Both the position numbers and the translations under genes were made by a program. 64,000 nt of DNA from an uncultured Ilumatobacter sp. Its GTDB lineage: Bacteria > Actinomycetota > Acidimicrobiia > Acidimicrobiales > Ilumatobacteraceae. The notes under the pieces are model-generated. The model was not told where the DNA came from. It worked only from the letters and a program-made list of their open reading frames with translations, and did no database searches. Numbering within the stretch: position 1 is the first letter of the stretch; the number at the start of each line of letters is the position of its first letter. The DNA is taken from NCBI GenBank assembly GCA_905182555.1, contig CAJJBX010000006.1, forward strand, positions 1 through 64,000, read 5' to 3'. Shown in pieces: positions 56,699 to 64,000 of this stretch.

Positions 56699-57214
56699 TC
56701 AGCCTTCGGGGAAGAGGATGTCGACCCGCGGACCCCATACCGACCTGGCACCCTCGTGGCCGGTACGGATCAACCAGATGGTCGCCAGAATGCCCAAAAC
56801 CGCCGCCACCGCTGCAACAGCTTGCCGGGCCATCATGTTCGACGCCACGGTTTGCAGGACCCCGACTCGAACTCGCTGCACTCGTTCCAGCACCGTCAGT
56901 AATCCGAATACTGCGAACCACGCCAACGTCATCAGGAACGTCGTCTCCGCCAGATCCTGATGCTTCGAGATGTCGACTGCTCCTACACCGTTCGCACGGT
57001 CGTACGCCTCGATCAGCGCTTCGCCCGACTCCTTCGCTCCAAAGAGCAGGACGAGCGTGACGAACAATCCGCCGACCATCCACCAGCCCGCACGGGCACG
57101 CCAGGCCGGCTTGGCGACCAGCACAACCGTGACAATCGCGGCAATCGGCAACAGGACGATCGGTGCGTGGATCAACAGCGGATGAGCGGGCAGATCGAAC
57201 AGTTTGTCAAACAT
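56699..57214 (-). CDS. DUF2231 family membrane protein
   Basis: 171 residues with four membrane helices. The opening LPAHPLLIHAPIVLLPIAAIV has the HP-x-L-I-H-x-P-I pattern of DUF2231. The histidines lie at the start of the first helix and may bind metal or heme, as proposed for this family; function is not established. The second to fourth helices are WWMVGGLFVTLVLLFGA, FLMTLAWFAVFGLLTVL and AVAAVLGILATIWLI. Confidence 0.8.
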   Translation of the reverse strand: MFDKLFDLPAHPLLIHAPIVLLPIAAIVTVVLVAKPAWRARAGWWMVGGLFVTLVLLFGAKESGEALIEAYDRANGVGAVDISKHQDLAETTFLMTLAWFAVFGLLTVLERVQRVRVGVLQTVASNMMARQAVAAVAAVLGILATIWLIRTGHEGARSVWGPRVDILFPEG

Positions 57215-57229
57215 GACCCGCAGGGTAGA

Positions 57230-57994
57230 TCAAATATTTCGAGCGGGGAGTCGCTGAACCGCCTCGAGGTCACGAGCTGGCCACATTGTGACGATGTGTC
57301 TGTCGACGCCCGCCTCGATCAGATCCGACGGTCTGGCTCCGAGATCGTCGCCCGGTGCAAAGAAGTCGAGAACGCTGACTTCAAAACCATCCGGCAGGTC
57401 AGCGGCCACAAGCCGTTCGAGCTGTGCGGGCAAGCGTGCGGTACGACGAATGTTCACGCCGTCGGCCAATTCGATGGCGATCTCGATGGTGGCCCATGAC
57501 GATGCGCCGACGATCACCGTTGGCATCGGCGCCCCATCGGTCACCGCTTCGAAACCGTCGGCACTCCAGATTCGCCGAAGCTGACCAATCGTGTTGCGCA
57601 GCATCGCTTGGCGTGTTGCCAGATCACCGAGATCTTTGTCGACCATGTCGTGTTCCACGGAGAAGCGCGAGTCAGGTGCCGCTCCTGAGCCGACGCCGAG
57701 CCGGACACGCCCCGGCGCCAGCGACTGGAGAGAATTGATTCCGGAGGCGAGTTGCACGGCGTGCCGGTTCGTGACATTTGCAACCAGGACGCCGAGATCG
57801 ACGTGCTCGGTCATTGCGGCGATGGCACCGAGACAGACAAACGGATCACGCGACCACGGCGCATCGACCACGTTGCCGCTGAAGTGGTCGGTCACCCAGA
57901 CCGCCCCGACATCGGCCCCGTCAGCAGCCTTGGCTACGGCGAGCATGTCTGCCAGGTGCGCTCCGAATGGGTTGATCACCAAGTCGGTCAGCAT
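57230..57994 (-). CDS. LLM-class flavin/F420-dependent oxidoreductase
   Basis: Luciferase-like TIM-barrel enzyme, 254 residues. Typical marks are ADVGAVWVTDHFSG, TEHVDLGVLVANVTNRHAVQLAS, and LAPGRVRLGVGSGAAPDSRF near the middle. Many actinobacterial members use F420 instead of FMN, and a CofC-like gene at 6397-7008 suggests the cell makes F420. The chain is a little shorter than most relatives. Substrate unknown. The start is 16 bases after the DUF2231 gene's stop region on the same strand. Confidence 0.85.
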   Translation of the reverse strand: MLTDLVINPFGAHLADMLAVAKAADGADVGAVWVTDHFSGNVVDAPWSRDPFVCLGAIAAMTEHVDLGVLVANVTNRHAVQLASGINSLQSLAPGRVRLGVGSGAAPDSRFSVEHDMVDKDLGDLATRQAMLRNTIGQLRRIWSADGFEAVTDGAPMPTVIVGASSWATIEIAIELADGVNIRRTARLPAQLERLVAADLPDGFEVSVLDFFAPGDDLGARPSDLIEAGVDRHIVTMWPARDLEAVQRLPARNI

Positions 57995-58040
57995 CGCCGC
58001 ACTCTACGCTGCAGGTGTGCGCGACGATCCGACCAACCGC

Positions 58041-58082
58041 CCCTGCCCCTGCCCCTGCCCCTGCCCCTGCCCCTGCCCCTGC
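58041..58082. repeat. Hexanucleotide repeat (CCCTGC)x7
   Basis: Seven perfect units in the region between the divergent LLM oxidoreductase and arylamine N-acetyltransferase genes, 19 bases before the latter's GTG start. Confidence 0.95.
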
Positions 58083-58100
58083 GATTGACGTACCTAAGAC

Positions 58101-58859
58101 GTGGACGTGGACGTGGATGGCTACCTTGAGCGGATCGGCTTCGGTGGTTCGGTTCGCCACGATCGGGCCACCCTGGCCGAGCTGCAACAGCTTCACTTGA
58201 TAGCCGTTCCGTTCGAGAATCTCGACATCGTCGACGGCCACGGTGTCACGGTTGATGCGCTGGCCAACGTCGCCAAGATTGTCGAGCAGGGCCGGGGCGG
58301 CTGGTGTTTCGAACTGAACGGCGCATTCGCGCTCCTCCTCGAAGCGCTCGGATTTCGTGTACTCGGGCTCGGCGCAGCAGTGCTGCTCGACGGGCCAACG
58401 CGCGTGATCGACCACCTCGCACTTGAAGTGCAGGTCGACCGGCCGTACCTCGTCGACGTCGGCTTCGGCAACAGCTTCACCAGCCCGATCGATCTCAATG
58501 CGACCGGACCCCAAGACGGCGGAAACGGAACGTACGAGTTGATCGGCAGCCCACAAGGGACCACCCTGACTAGGCACGACGCGACTGGTGTTCCCGAGGC
58601 GCAGTACCGCTTCAAACGCGTTGCGCACACGATGGATCAGTTTGATCATGCATCGAAGTCGCTCCAGGCAGACCCCGACAAACATTGGCGCGCCAAGCCG
58701 TTCGCCACACGCTTACTCGACCGAGGCCCCGACCGGGTGACGCTGACCACCGATCGCCTCAAAGTCGTCCGGGATGGCGTCACCACCGAGACGCCGATTG
58801 CCTCCGACGAGTGGGACACCACCCTGCATGCGTGGTTCGGCATGCGCCGACGCCCCTGA
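58101..58859 (+). CDS. nat: Arylamine N-acetyltransferase
   Basis: Acetyl-CoA-dependent enzyme of 252 residues. The catalytic triad is visible: Cys in GRGGWCFELNGAF, His in VIDHLALEVQ and Asp in YLVDVGFGNSF. PFENLDIVDG near the N-terminus is also conserved. GTG 58101 opens VDVDVDGYLERIGF. Related enzymes acetylate arylamines and hydrazines; in mycobacteria the gene is linked to cholesterol catabolism, but no such genes are adjacent here. A (CCCTGC)7 repeat sits just upstream, where length changes could affect expression. Confidence 0.92.
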   Translation: MDVDVDGYLERIGFGGSVRHDRATLAELQQLHLIAVPFENLDIVDGHGVTVDALANVAKIVEQGRGGWCFELNGAFALLLEALGFRVLGLGAAVLLDGPTRVIDHLALEVQVDRPYLVDVGFGNSFTSPIDLNATGPQDGGNGTYELIGSPQGTTLTRHDATGVPEAQYRFKRVAHTMDQFDHASKSLQADPDKHWRAKPFATRLLDRGPDRVTLTTDRLKVVRDGVTTETPIASDEWDTTLHAWFGMRRRP

Positions 58860-58905
58860 GGAACAACGCTCGGATCAATCGTCGAATACGACGCGTCGGC
58901 CCTCG

Positions 58906-59355
58906 TCAGGCCAGCTCCGTGAGCCCGCCGTTGCGTTGAATCTTGCGGATCGCCATTTCGATGGTGTTGAAATCGACGTCGCTCTCACCACGCCGACAGC
59001 GACCACGCTCAGCATCTACGGCAGCAGCGATCGGCTCGGCGATTCGACCGAGTTCGAACTGGAGCCAACCGCCGTGTCGTTGCGCCCAGTACTGCCCCAG
59101 GTGATCAGTGAGGGGCCAAATACGCGTGGCGGTGGCCGCCGGAGAGTTCCCGACGAGCGACGAAAACATCGACGTGACCCCTGCAGCGCACGCCGCAGCG
59201 TGATCATCATGCAATTCCATCACCGACTGATTCCAGCTACCGAGCACCCAGTGCTCGTCATTCCCGTCGCGATCAGGCACCAAATACTCATCCTCGCCCA
59301 GTGCGAACTTCAGTAGTTCCTTGCGGGCAATCGCCTGCTCGAAAAGATTTGTCAT
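58906..59355 (-). CDS. Conserved hypothetical protein
   Basis: 149 residues with no family I recognise. It opens MTNLFEQAIARKELLKFALGEDEYLVPD and contains HWVLGSWNQSVMELHDDHAAACAAG, then RHGGWLQFELGRIAEPIAAAV. It seems soluble and helical, with an acidic N-terminal half. Codon use is normal for the region and the frame has a plausible start, so I accept it as a gene. It faces the arylamine N-acetyltransferase gene with a 46-bp gap. Confidence 0.5.
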   Translation of the reverse strand: MTNLFEQAIARKELLKFALGEDEYLVPDRDGNDEHWVLGSWNQSVMELHDDHAAACAAGVTSMFSSLVGNSPAATATRIWPLTDHLGQYWAQRHGGWLQFELGRIAEPIAAAVDAERGRCRRGESDVDFNTIEMAIRKIQRNGGLTELA

Positions 59356-59768
59356 GCTGCCAGTGTTACCAGGGCAACATTGCGTTCATGCGTCGACGCA
59401 CTACGACTGGCGCGGCAAGCGCCATTGTAAATGCGCCTCGGGAGCGCCGCGGCCAGTCGGAGCGCCGACGATCGCAGATGGTGCCAACCGGACGGGTCTC
59501 CTCCATCCACTCGAGGTGGGCCTCGCTCTCGGCTTGCTACGGATCAAGCGATGGCCCAAGTCGTGCGACGCATGCCTCTCGGAAGGAATACACGTAGTGA
59601 TCGAGGAAAGTTCTCGAAATTGCGTTCGCTGTCGCCCCGCACTCCACTTTCGGCAGCCCGGTCGGAACGACCCGAGCGCCCTTCGGTAGCCCGGACGTCG
59701 TCGCGCTGCCGGGATTGGTCGACACCGCTATCCGAGTAGCGGGTCGGTCAGCGCCCTACCGTGTGCCA
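59356..59768. other. Gap with no confident gene
   Basis: No frame here looks like a clear gene. A plus-strand frame from about 59321 to 59689 ends with CDACLSEG and NCVRC, a C-x2-C ... C-x2-C pair resembling a small zinc ribbon, but its N-terminal half has no sensible sequence and overlaps the divergent hypothetical gene. A 62-residue minus-strand frame at 59537-59725 has no supporting features. The region may hold promoters for genes on both sides. Confidence 0.35.
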
Positions 59769-60167
59769 ATGGCGGTCAGTCGGACACGGCGTGCTCGTGC
59801 GCAACGCAAACGTAAACGCCGGATGGATCGGGTCTCGCACGACCTGACCGCCAAGCAATGGACAGCGCTCAAAGACGAATGGGCCGGGTGCGCCTACTGC
59901 GGCGCAAGCGACCAGCCATTGCAGAAGGATTGCGTCCAGGCACTGTCGCGCGGCGGTCGTTACACGCTCCCCAACATCGCACCCGCCTGCCGATCGTGCA
60001 ACGCAAGCAAGTCGAACGACGAAGTGACAGGCTGGATGCGCCGCAAGAAGCTCGACGAACGCACCTTTCTCGTCCGCCACTACGAGATCGGCAAGCGGCT
60101 GACCGAAAGGTTCCCGGAGGAGTCAACCGTCGAGGTCCCGGCCGAACCCGACACGATCACCGACTGA
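59769..60167 (+). CDS. HNH endonuclease domain protein
   Basis: A 132-residue protein starting MAVSRTRRARAQRKRKRRM, with a strongly basic N-terminus. The HNH/zinc part is CAYCGASDQPLQKDCVQALSRGGRY, then LPNIAPACRSCNASKSN, with two CxxC pairs binding zinc. The usual His-His-Asn is partly changed (KDCVQAL where many have DHxxPxS), so nuclease activity is uncertain. Stand-alone HNH proteins are often of unknown role (defence, mobile or housekeeping). No integrase or phage gene is nearby. Confidence 0.75.
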   Translation: MAVSRTRRARAQRKRKRRMDRVSHDLTAKQWTALKDEWAGCAYCGASDQPLQKDCVQALSRGGRYTLPNIAPACRSCNASKSNDEVTGWMRRKKLDERTFLVRHYEIGKRLTERFPEESTVEVPAEPDTITD

Positions 60168-60270
60168 TCGAAATCGCCAACGTCGCCCCGCAACCAGCGC
60201 CCTACCACCGCCCCACCACCACCCCACCAGCAACCCACCAACACCGCGCCAGCACTACGATCGGCGACGC

Positions 60271-61533
60271 ATGGAACTCGGGGCCGACAGCACGGCACGC
60301 GAACTCGTGCAGGACAGGAACGTCAGGCGCTACCTGTTCTCGATCGCCAGCGCAGCCATTGGCCAGAACCTGCTCCTGACGGTTCTGTTCAAACAGGTCT
60401 TCGACATTTCCGGCAACGTGCTCGACATCGGGTTCATCGGCCTCGCCCAGTTCTTGCCAGCGCTCCTACTTGTCCTCGTCAGCGGATACATCGCTGACCG
60501 GTTCGACCGCCGACGAATCTCAGCAATCGGCTTGTTCGGCCGTGGTGCCGCAACGCTCGCTCTCGTCGCCTTCAGTATCAGCGGATCAGCTGCAGTGTGG
60601 AAACTGTTCGCGATCGCCGCGGTACTCGGTACCGCCGACGCAATTCTTGTGCCAGCACGCCGCTCGATCGCCCCGTTCATCACGCCCATCGCAGCATTCC
60701 CCAAGGTGATGCCCCTCTGGATGGGCACATTCACCGCCGCAACGATTGTCGGCCCGATCATGGGCGGCTTTCTTTACAGCCTCAGCGCCTCGTGGGCGTA
60801 TGGCATTGCTGCGGCACTGCAGTTCGCAGCGATCACGCCGCTCCTGCGATTGCACTACAACCGCGAGCCGGAGCGCAACCTTGATCGGCCGACTTGGTCA
60901 AGCGCCGTCGAGGGTCTCACCTTCGTCCGCCGCACCCCAATTGTCCTCAGCGTTATCTCGCTCGATTTGTTCGCAGTGTTGTTCGGCGGCGCTGTCGCGC
61001 TGATCCCAGCAGTGGCGAGCGAACGACTCGGCGTCGGCGACATCGCCTACGGCTGGCTGCGCGCTGCACCAGGCATCGGCGCAGCCGGCATGGCCGCCGT
61101 GCTGACGTTCCGGCCCGTGGTGCGCCGGGTCGGGCCGACATTGCTCTGGGTCGTCGCTGTCTTCGGTGCTGGCACCGTCGTGTTCGGGCTGACCCGCAAC
61201 TACGCGGTCGCCTTCATTGCGCTCATCGTGATCACCGCCGCCGACATGGTGTCAATGAACATCCGTGCAGCGATCGTCCCACTGGTGACTCCCGACCACC
61301 AGCTCGGTCGAGTCAACGCCGTCGAAGGTGTTTTCATCGGAGCCTCGAACGAACTTGGAGCCTTCGAAAGCGGCGTGGCAGCACGGGCACTCGGCCTGCC
61401 GTGGGCGATTGCCGGCGGCGGGCTGATCACCGTGGCGATCGCCGCGTCGTTCGCATTGATCTTCCCGTCGCTCCGCAAGATCGACACCTACGAAGAGCTC
61501 ACCTCGACCGAGCCCTCGCCAGCCCCGATCTGA
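60271..61533 (+). CDS. MFS transporter
   Basis: Major-facilitator permease of 420 residues with about twelve helices. The conserved loop after the second helix is ADRFDRRRISAIGLFGRG, and the sequence resembles enterobactin-exporter/EntS-type and multidrug members (GFIGLAQFLPALLLVLVSGYI; SASWAYGIAAALQF; APGIGAAGMAAVL). The short run upstream (60190-60245) is CCACCA-rich and not coding. Natural substrate unknown. It is convergent with the copper monooxygenase gene, 1 base apart. Confidence 0.87.
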   Translation: MELGADSTARELVQDRNVRRYLFSIASAAIGQNLLLTVLFKQVFDISGNVLDIGFIGLAQFLPALLLVLVSGYIADRFDRRRISAIGLFGRGAATLALVAFSISGSAAVWKLFAIAAVLGTADAILVPARRSIAPFITPIAAFPKVMPLWMGTFTAATIVGPIMGGFLYSLSASWAYGIAAALQFAAITPLLRLHYNREPERNLDRPTWSSAVEGLTFVRRTPIVLSVISLDLFAVLFGGAVALIPAVASERLGVGDIAYGWLRAAPGIGAAGMAAVLTFRPVVRRVGPTLLWVVAVFGAGTVVFGLTRNYAVAFIALIVITAADMVSMNIRAAIVPLVTPDHQLGRVNAVEGVFIGASNELGAFESGVAARALGLPWAIAGGGLITVAIAASFALIFPSLRKIDTYEELTSTEPSPAPI

Positions 61534-61534
61534 G

Positions 61535-63160
61535 TCAGACGGGGCGAGTGACCACCGACGAGAAGCACATCTCATCGTTGGTGCCATCAGCCCACAGGAC
61601 ATAGGCAGGTTCGAGGAGTGGATCACGGAGCGCCCGATCCCAGGTGCACTCGATCCGAATGGTGTCGCCGCTGTCGATGACGATGCTGTCGGTCGGCTCA
61701 TAAATCAGCTGCCAGTCGAAGTCCCACACCGGGATATCCAGCAGCACCAACTCTTCAGGCGTATCCGGGTTGAGCGTCATCTTAAAGCTCGCACCGATCT
61801 CGTGCTCGTGCCCTAACACTGAAACAATCTCTCCCGGGTTGGCAACTGGCAACGTGCAGGTCGACTTCGCCACGCCATCGACGAAACCGTCGGGCGCGTC
61901 GAGTGGGTTGCCGCAGCTACGGATCAGTGCATCGGCAAGCACACCTTCCCGGCCGTAGGCATTGATCGCCTTCTGGCGGGCCGCATCACGGTCACAGAGT
62001 GGGCCTTCTTCGCCCTCACCGCACGGGATCTCAGCCGGCGCCAAGTATGTGAAGAGGTCGATCGGATCAACATCGGCGCCTGTAGCGAAATTGACGGCAA
62101 AGGTCGACTGGTCAGCGTCGGCCTCGACGTCGTAGTGGTAGTGCGTCTGCAGAACGAAGAAATCACCGGCTTCCATCTCGAGGCCGGTGCCGTCGGGGAA
62201 GGCGGTTGGATCGGTACCGGGTGCCCAGGTGAAGATCAGATCTGCGCCATTGCCGGGGCTGAACCCGAAGCAGGTCCAGCCACCCTGGCCGTCGGCACCG
62301 TTACGTTCCTCGACGGCGGCTCGCTCTGACCCTGGCACGGCGAAGCCGACGGCGTGGTGGACGACCTGCGTCTGCTGCGGGATGAACTCCATGTCCGACA
62401 CGAATGTCGATTCCGTCAGCTTGGGGTCATAGACAAAGCAGCGGTACTCGTCGGGTTGGCCAAACTCGCCGTCGTAGCTGCCATCGGCCCGCATGACGAG
62501 GTCGGGGTCATTGAGCCCAACGACACCGTTAACCGGGATCATCTCGGTGTTTGGATCGACGTCAAGTGGGGCACCGTCATCATCCCAACGAAGGATCGTC
62601 GCGATCTCTTCGTCAGTCAGGCTCCAGTCGTGGTCGAACGGGACGCTTTCATCGCTCGCGGGCCATGGCGGCATGAAGCGAGTCTCGGTCACGATGGCAA
62701 TAGCAAAGGCAGCGCGCGACACATCGTCAGCCGTGTCGAAGCGGACGTGCTGCGTGCCCGGCCCATCGCCCGTGTGGCAGCTCGCGCAAGTCTCGGTGAT
62801 GATTGGTTGGATGCTCGATGCAAACGACACCCTGCCGGGCGGCGTTGCCGCAGGCGGCGTTGCCAGCACCTCCGAGGTCGCGGTGTCGGATTCGGCCGCC
62901 GTTGTCGGATCAGCCGACGTCTCGGCGTTGGACGAGTCAGCACTTACCGAGCCCGTCACCGCTGGATTTCCACCGCCTGTCGGCGCGGCACCATCACTCC
63001 CTGCCCCTAGTCCGCAGGCCCCAACAACCACCGCTAGAAACAGGCATGTCCCGGCACCCAGCACCCACGATCGACGGCCGCTTGCCTGACCCTGGGCGAA
63101 GGAGAAATTCAAGCTCCGTGAGCGCTCTCTCTGTGCAATGTGCCACACCAAGCTCATCAA
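61535..63160 (-). CDS. Cytochrome c-type copper monooxygenase (PHM/DBH-like)
   Basis: Exported protein of about 500-540 residues. The signal reads VLGAGTCLFLAVVVGACGLG with a lipobox. After a Ser/Thr/Ala linker comes a heme c site (ITETCASCHTGDG) with the MPPWP motif (VTETRFMPPWPASDE) expected for the axial Met. The rest is a copper type II ascorbate-dependent monooxygenase-like module: QVVHHAVGFAVPG, FVLQTHYHYDVEAD and VLGHEHEIGASFKM supply the HH, HxH and HxH/Met copper ligands. Such fusions could deliver electrons from heme to copper during hydroxylation or other oxidation. ATG 63160 is the longest start; a later start nearer the signal is possible. Confidence 0.82.
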   Translation of the reverse strand: MMSLVWHIAQRERSRSLNFSFAQGQASGRRSWVLGAGTCLFLAVVVGACGLGAGSDGAAPTGGGNPAVTGSVSADSSNAETSADPTTAAESDTATSEVLATPPAATPPGRVSFASSIQPIITETCASCHTGDGPGTQHVRFDTADDVSRAAFAIAIVTETRFMPPWPASDESVPFDHDWSLTDEEIATILRWDDDGAPLDVDPNTEMIPVNGVVGLNDPDLVMRADGSYDGEFGQPDEYRCFVYDPKLTESTFVSDMEFIPQQTQVVHHAVGFAVPGSERAAVEERNGADGQGGWTCFGFSPGNGADLIFTWAPGTDPTAFPDGTGLEMEAGDFFVLQTHYHYDVEADADQSTFAVNFATGADVDPIDLFTYLAPAEIPCGEGEEGPLCDRDAARQKAINAYGREGVLADALIRSCGNPLDAPDGFVDGVAKSTCTLPVANPGEIVSVLGHEHEIGASFKMTLNPDTPEELVLLDIPVWDFDWQLIYEPTDSIVIDSGDTIRIECTWDRALRDPLLEPAYVLWADGTNDEMCFSSVVTRPV

Positions 63161-63167
63161 CTGAAGC

Positions 63168-63210
63168 GGTCACACTGTGTCTGGCACACTGTGTCAGGCA
63201 CAGTGTGACC
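63168..63210. repeat. REP-like inverted repeat (GGTCACACTGTG ... CACAGTGTGACC)
   Basis: Perfect 12-bp arms (63168-63179 and 63199-63210) around a 19-nt centre. The layout and the TCAGGCAC core match the repeat at 32767-32828, about 30 kb away. It sits between two same-strand genes and can terminate the hydratase transcript. Confidence 0.88.
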
Positions 63211-63212
63211 GA

Positions 63213-64000
63213 TCAGGTGACGTCGAGGGTGAGCGTGCCGAGGTAGCCGAAATCGACACGGAAGTGGTCGCCGGCACGGCAATCGATCGGTCGGGTAAAG
63301 GAGCCAGCAAGAATCGTTTCGCCTGCCGTGAGTGCAATGCCGATGCCTTGGAGCCGATTGGCGAGCCAGACAATGCCCATTGCGGGGTCGTCGAGGACTC
63401 CGGCACCGAGCCCGGTCTCTTCGACCACGCCGTTGCGATAGGCAATTGCGCCGGCCCACCGAAGATCACCGTTGCGCGCCTCGTCAACCGAGATGTGTTC
63501 GTCGCCGACGATGATCCCCGAGTTCGCTGCGTTGTCAGAGATGGTGTCGCGCACCGTGCGCGTCCGGCCGTCGTCGGGATGCACCCGGTGCGACCGAGCA
63601 TCGATCAACTCGAGCGCTGGCACCACATGGCTCGTCGCGGCGTACACGTCCTCAGTCGTCAGCTCGCGACCGAGCGCGTGGGGAACGAGATCGTCCTGGA
63701 GCACAAAGGCGAACTCGACTTCGATCTTCGGGTCAAGGTGGTCAGCAGCGGCAATCGAGCCACCATTCGGGATGAACATGTGGTCGAGCAGCGCACCAAA
63801 GTCGGGCTCGTCGATATTCATAGCCATCTGCATGGCCCGACTTGTCAACCCAATCTTGTGGCCTTTGATCACTGCGCCGTTGGCGACCTGCAGGCGAACC
63901 CACTGCGCCTGGATCGCGTATGCATCGTCCAAGGTGATGTCGGGGAATCGCCGGGTGACTGGGTCGCACGGCACCGCAGTCGTTCGTGCCTCTTCGTGCT
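63213..64000 (-). CDS. 2-keto-4-pentenoate hydratase / 2-oxo-hepta-3-ene-1,7-dioate hydratase family, N-terminus beyond window
   Basis: Hydratase of meta-cleavage pathways (MhpD/HpaH family), using a metal ion to add water to 2-oxo-dienoates. The visible part includes GHKIGLTSRAMQMAMNIDEPDFG, IEVEFAFVLQDDL, PALELIDARSH and GSFTRPIDCRAGDHFRVDFG, all family marks. The reading frame stays open to the window edge (HEEARTTAVPCDPVTRRFPD before DITLDDAYAIQ), as in full-length relatives, so the true start lies to the right. An apparent GTG at 63974 is internal. It suggests aromatic-compound degradation genes beyond position 64000. Confidence 0.87.
   Translation of the reverse strand, partial: HEEARTTAVPCDPVTRRFPDITLDDAYAIQAQWVRLQVANGAVIKGHKIGLTSRAMQMAMNIDEPDFGALLDHMFIPNGGSIAAADHLDPKIEVEFAFVLQDDLVPHALGRELTTEDVYAATSHVVPALELIDARSHRVHPDDGRTRTVRDTISDNAANSGIIVGDEHISVDEARNGDLRWAGAIAYRNGVVEETGLGAGVLDDPAMGIVWLANRLQGIGIALTAGETILAGSFTRPIDCRAGDHFRVDFGYLGTLTLDVT

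Noticed and set aside
59769..60167. HNH protein as marker of a prophage or intron
   Set aside because: No integrase, terminase, group I/II intron core or attachment repeats nearby; flanking genes are ordinary chromosomal ones.

Overview
The window is almost entirely one high-GC, densely coded actinobacterial genome segment, preceded by about 1 kb of unrelated AT-rich DNA. From about position 995 onward the gene set (WhiB, PafB/PafC-type WYL regulators, a Lys/Ala-rich histone-like tail next to HU, polyphosphate glucokinase, a CofC-like F420 enzyme, an LLM flavin/F420 oxidoreductase, many lipoproteins) fits a marine Acidimicrobiia (Ilumatobacter-like) bacterium; that placement is an inference from gene content. 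Positions 1-994 carry a YeiH/UPF0324 membrane protein and the C-terminus of a galactarate dehydratase (GarD/UxaA family) with SAR11-like base composition. The join falls inside two unrelated reading frames (IlvA to GarD), so it is best read as an assembly chimera. About a dozen genes carry frameshifts or short garbled patches, densest near the left end, which suggests indel-prone consensus sequence more than true gene decay.

Layout: 1-3.4 kb chimeric join, broken ilvA and otsA; 3.4-7.7 kb otsB, rnhB, an unknown protein, cofC-like, PIG-L deacetylase; 7.8-8.5 kb HU plus a separate H1-like tail; 8.9-11.4 kb PIN-PhoH ATPase, WhiB, DEDDh exonuclease; 11.4-14.6 kb pafC, pafB, B12-binding protein, 3-hydroxyacyl-CoA dehydrogenase; 14.8-18.6 kb aldehyde dehydrogenase, pgi, pgl; 18.6-20.3 kb RarD and two small lipoproteins; 20.4-25.7 kb a complete Liv ABC uptake operon; 26-31.3 kb metallopeptidase, hydrolase, L,D-transpeptidase, glycosyltransferase, membrane protein; 31.4-41.1 kb argG, M20 peptidase, a degenerate aldehyde dehydrogenase, two large serine hydrolases, an XRE regulator; 41.3-47.6 kb fused indolepyruvate ferredoxin oxidoreductase, BrkB, CaCA antiporter, ppgK; 47.7-50.7 kb acyl-CoA dehydrogenase, a domain-permuted photolyase-like protein and its DUF2256/DUF3253 neighbour; 50.8-55.4 kb an NAD-linked formate dehydrogenase operon; 55.6-64 kb L,D-transpeptidase, DUF2231, LLM oxidoreductase, arylamine N-acetyltransferase, HNH protein, MFS exporter, cytochrome c-copper monooxygenase and a 2-keto-4-pentenoate hydratase cut by the right edge.

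The strongest unusual result is in the formate dehydrogenase. The catalytic gene has an in-frame TGA at 55147-55149, exactly at the conserved Cys/Sec active-site position, with no change of frame across it. The mRNA just downstream forms a 6-bp stem with a GGUCU loop at the same 18-nt distance as in E. coli fdhF, so the gene very likely encodes a selenoprotein. The cluster is also split unusually: the iron-sulphur N-terminal domains normally fused to this subunit are encoded separately at the far end of the operon.

Other themes are small repeats at gene ends (a 70-bp perfect palindrome, a GGTCACAC...GTGTGACC inverted-repeat family, 12-bp and 10-bp tandem repeats), an HU protein whose Lys-rich tail sits one nucleotide out of frame behind its UGA stop, and a connected central-carbon set (OtsAB, PpgK, Pgi, Pgl) consistent with trehalose and polyphosphate use.
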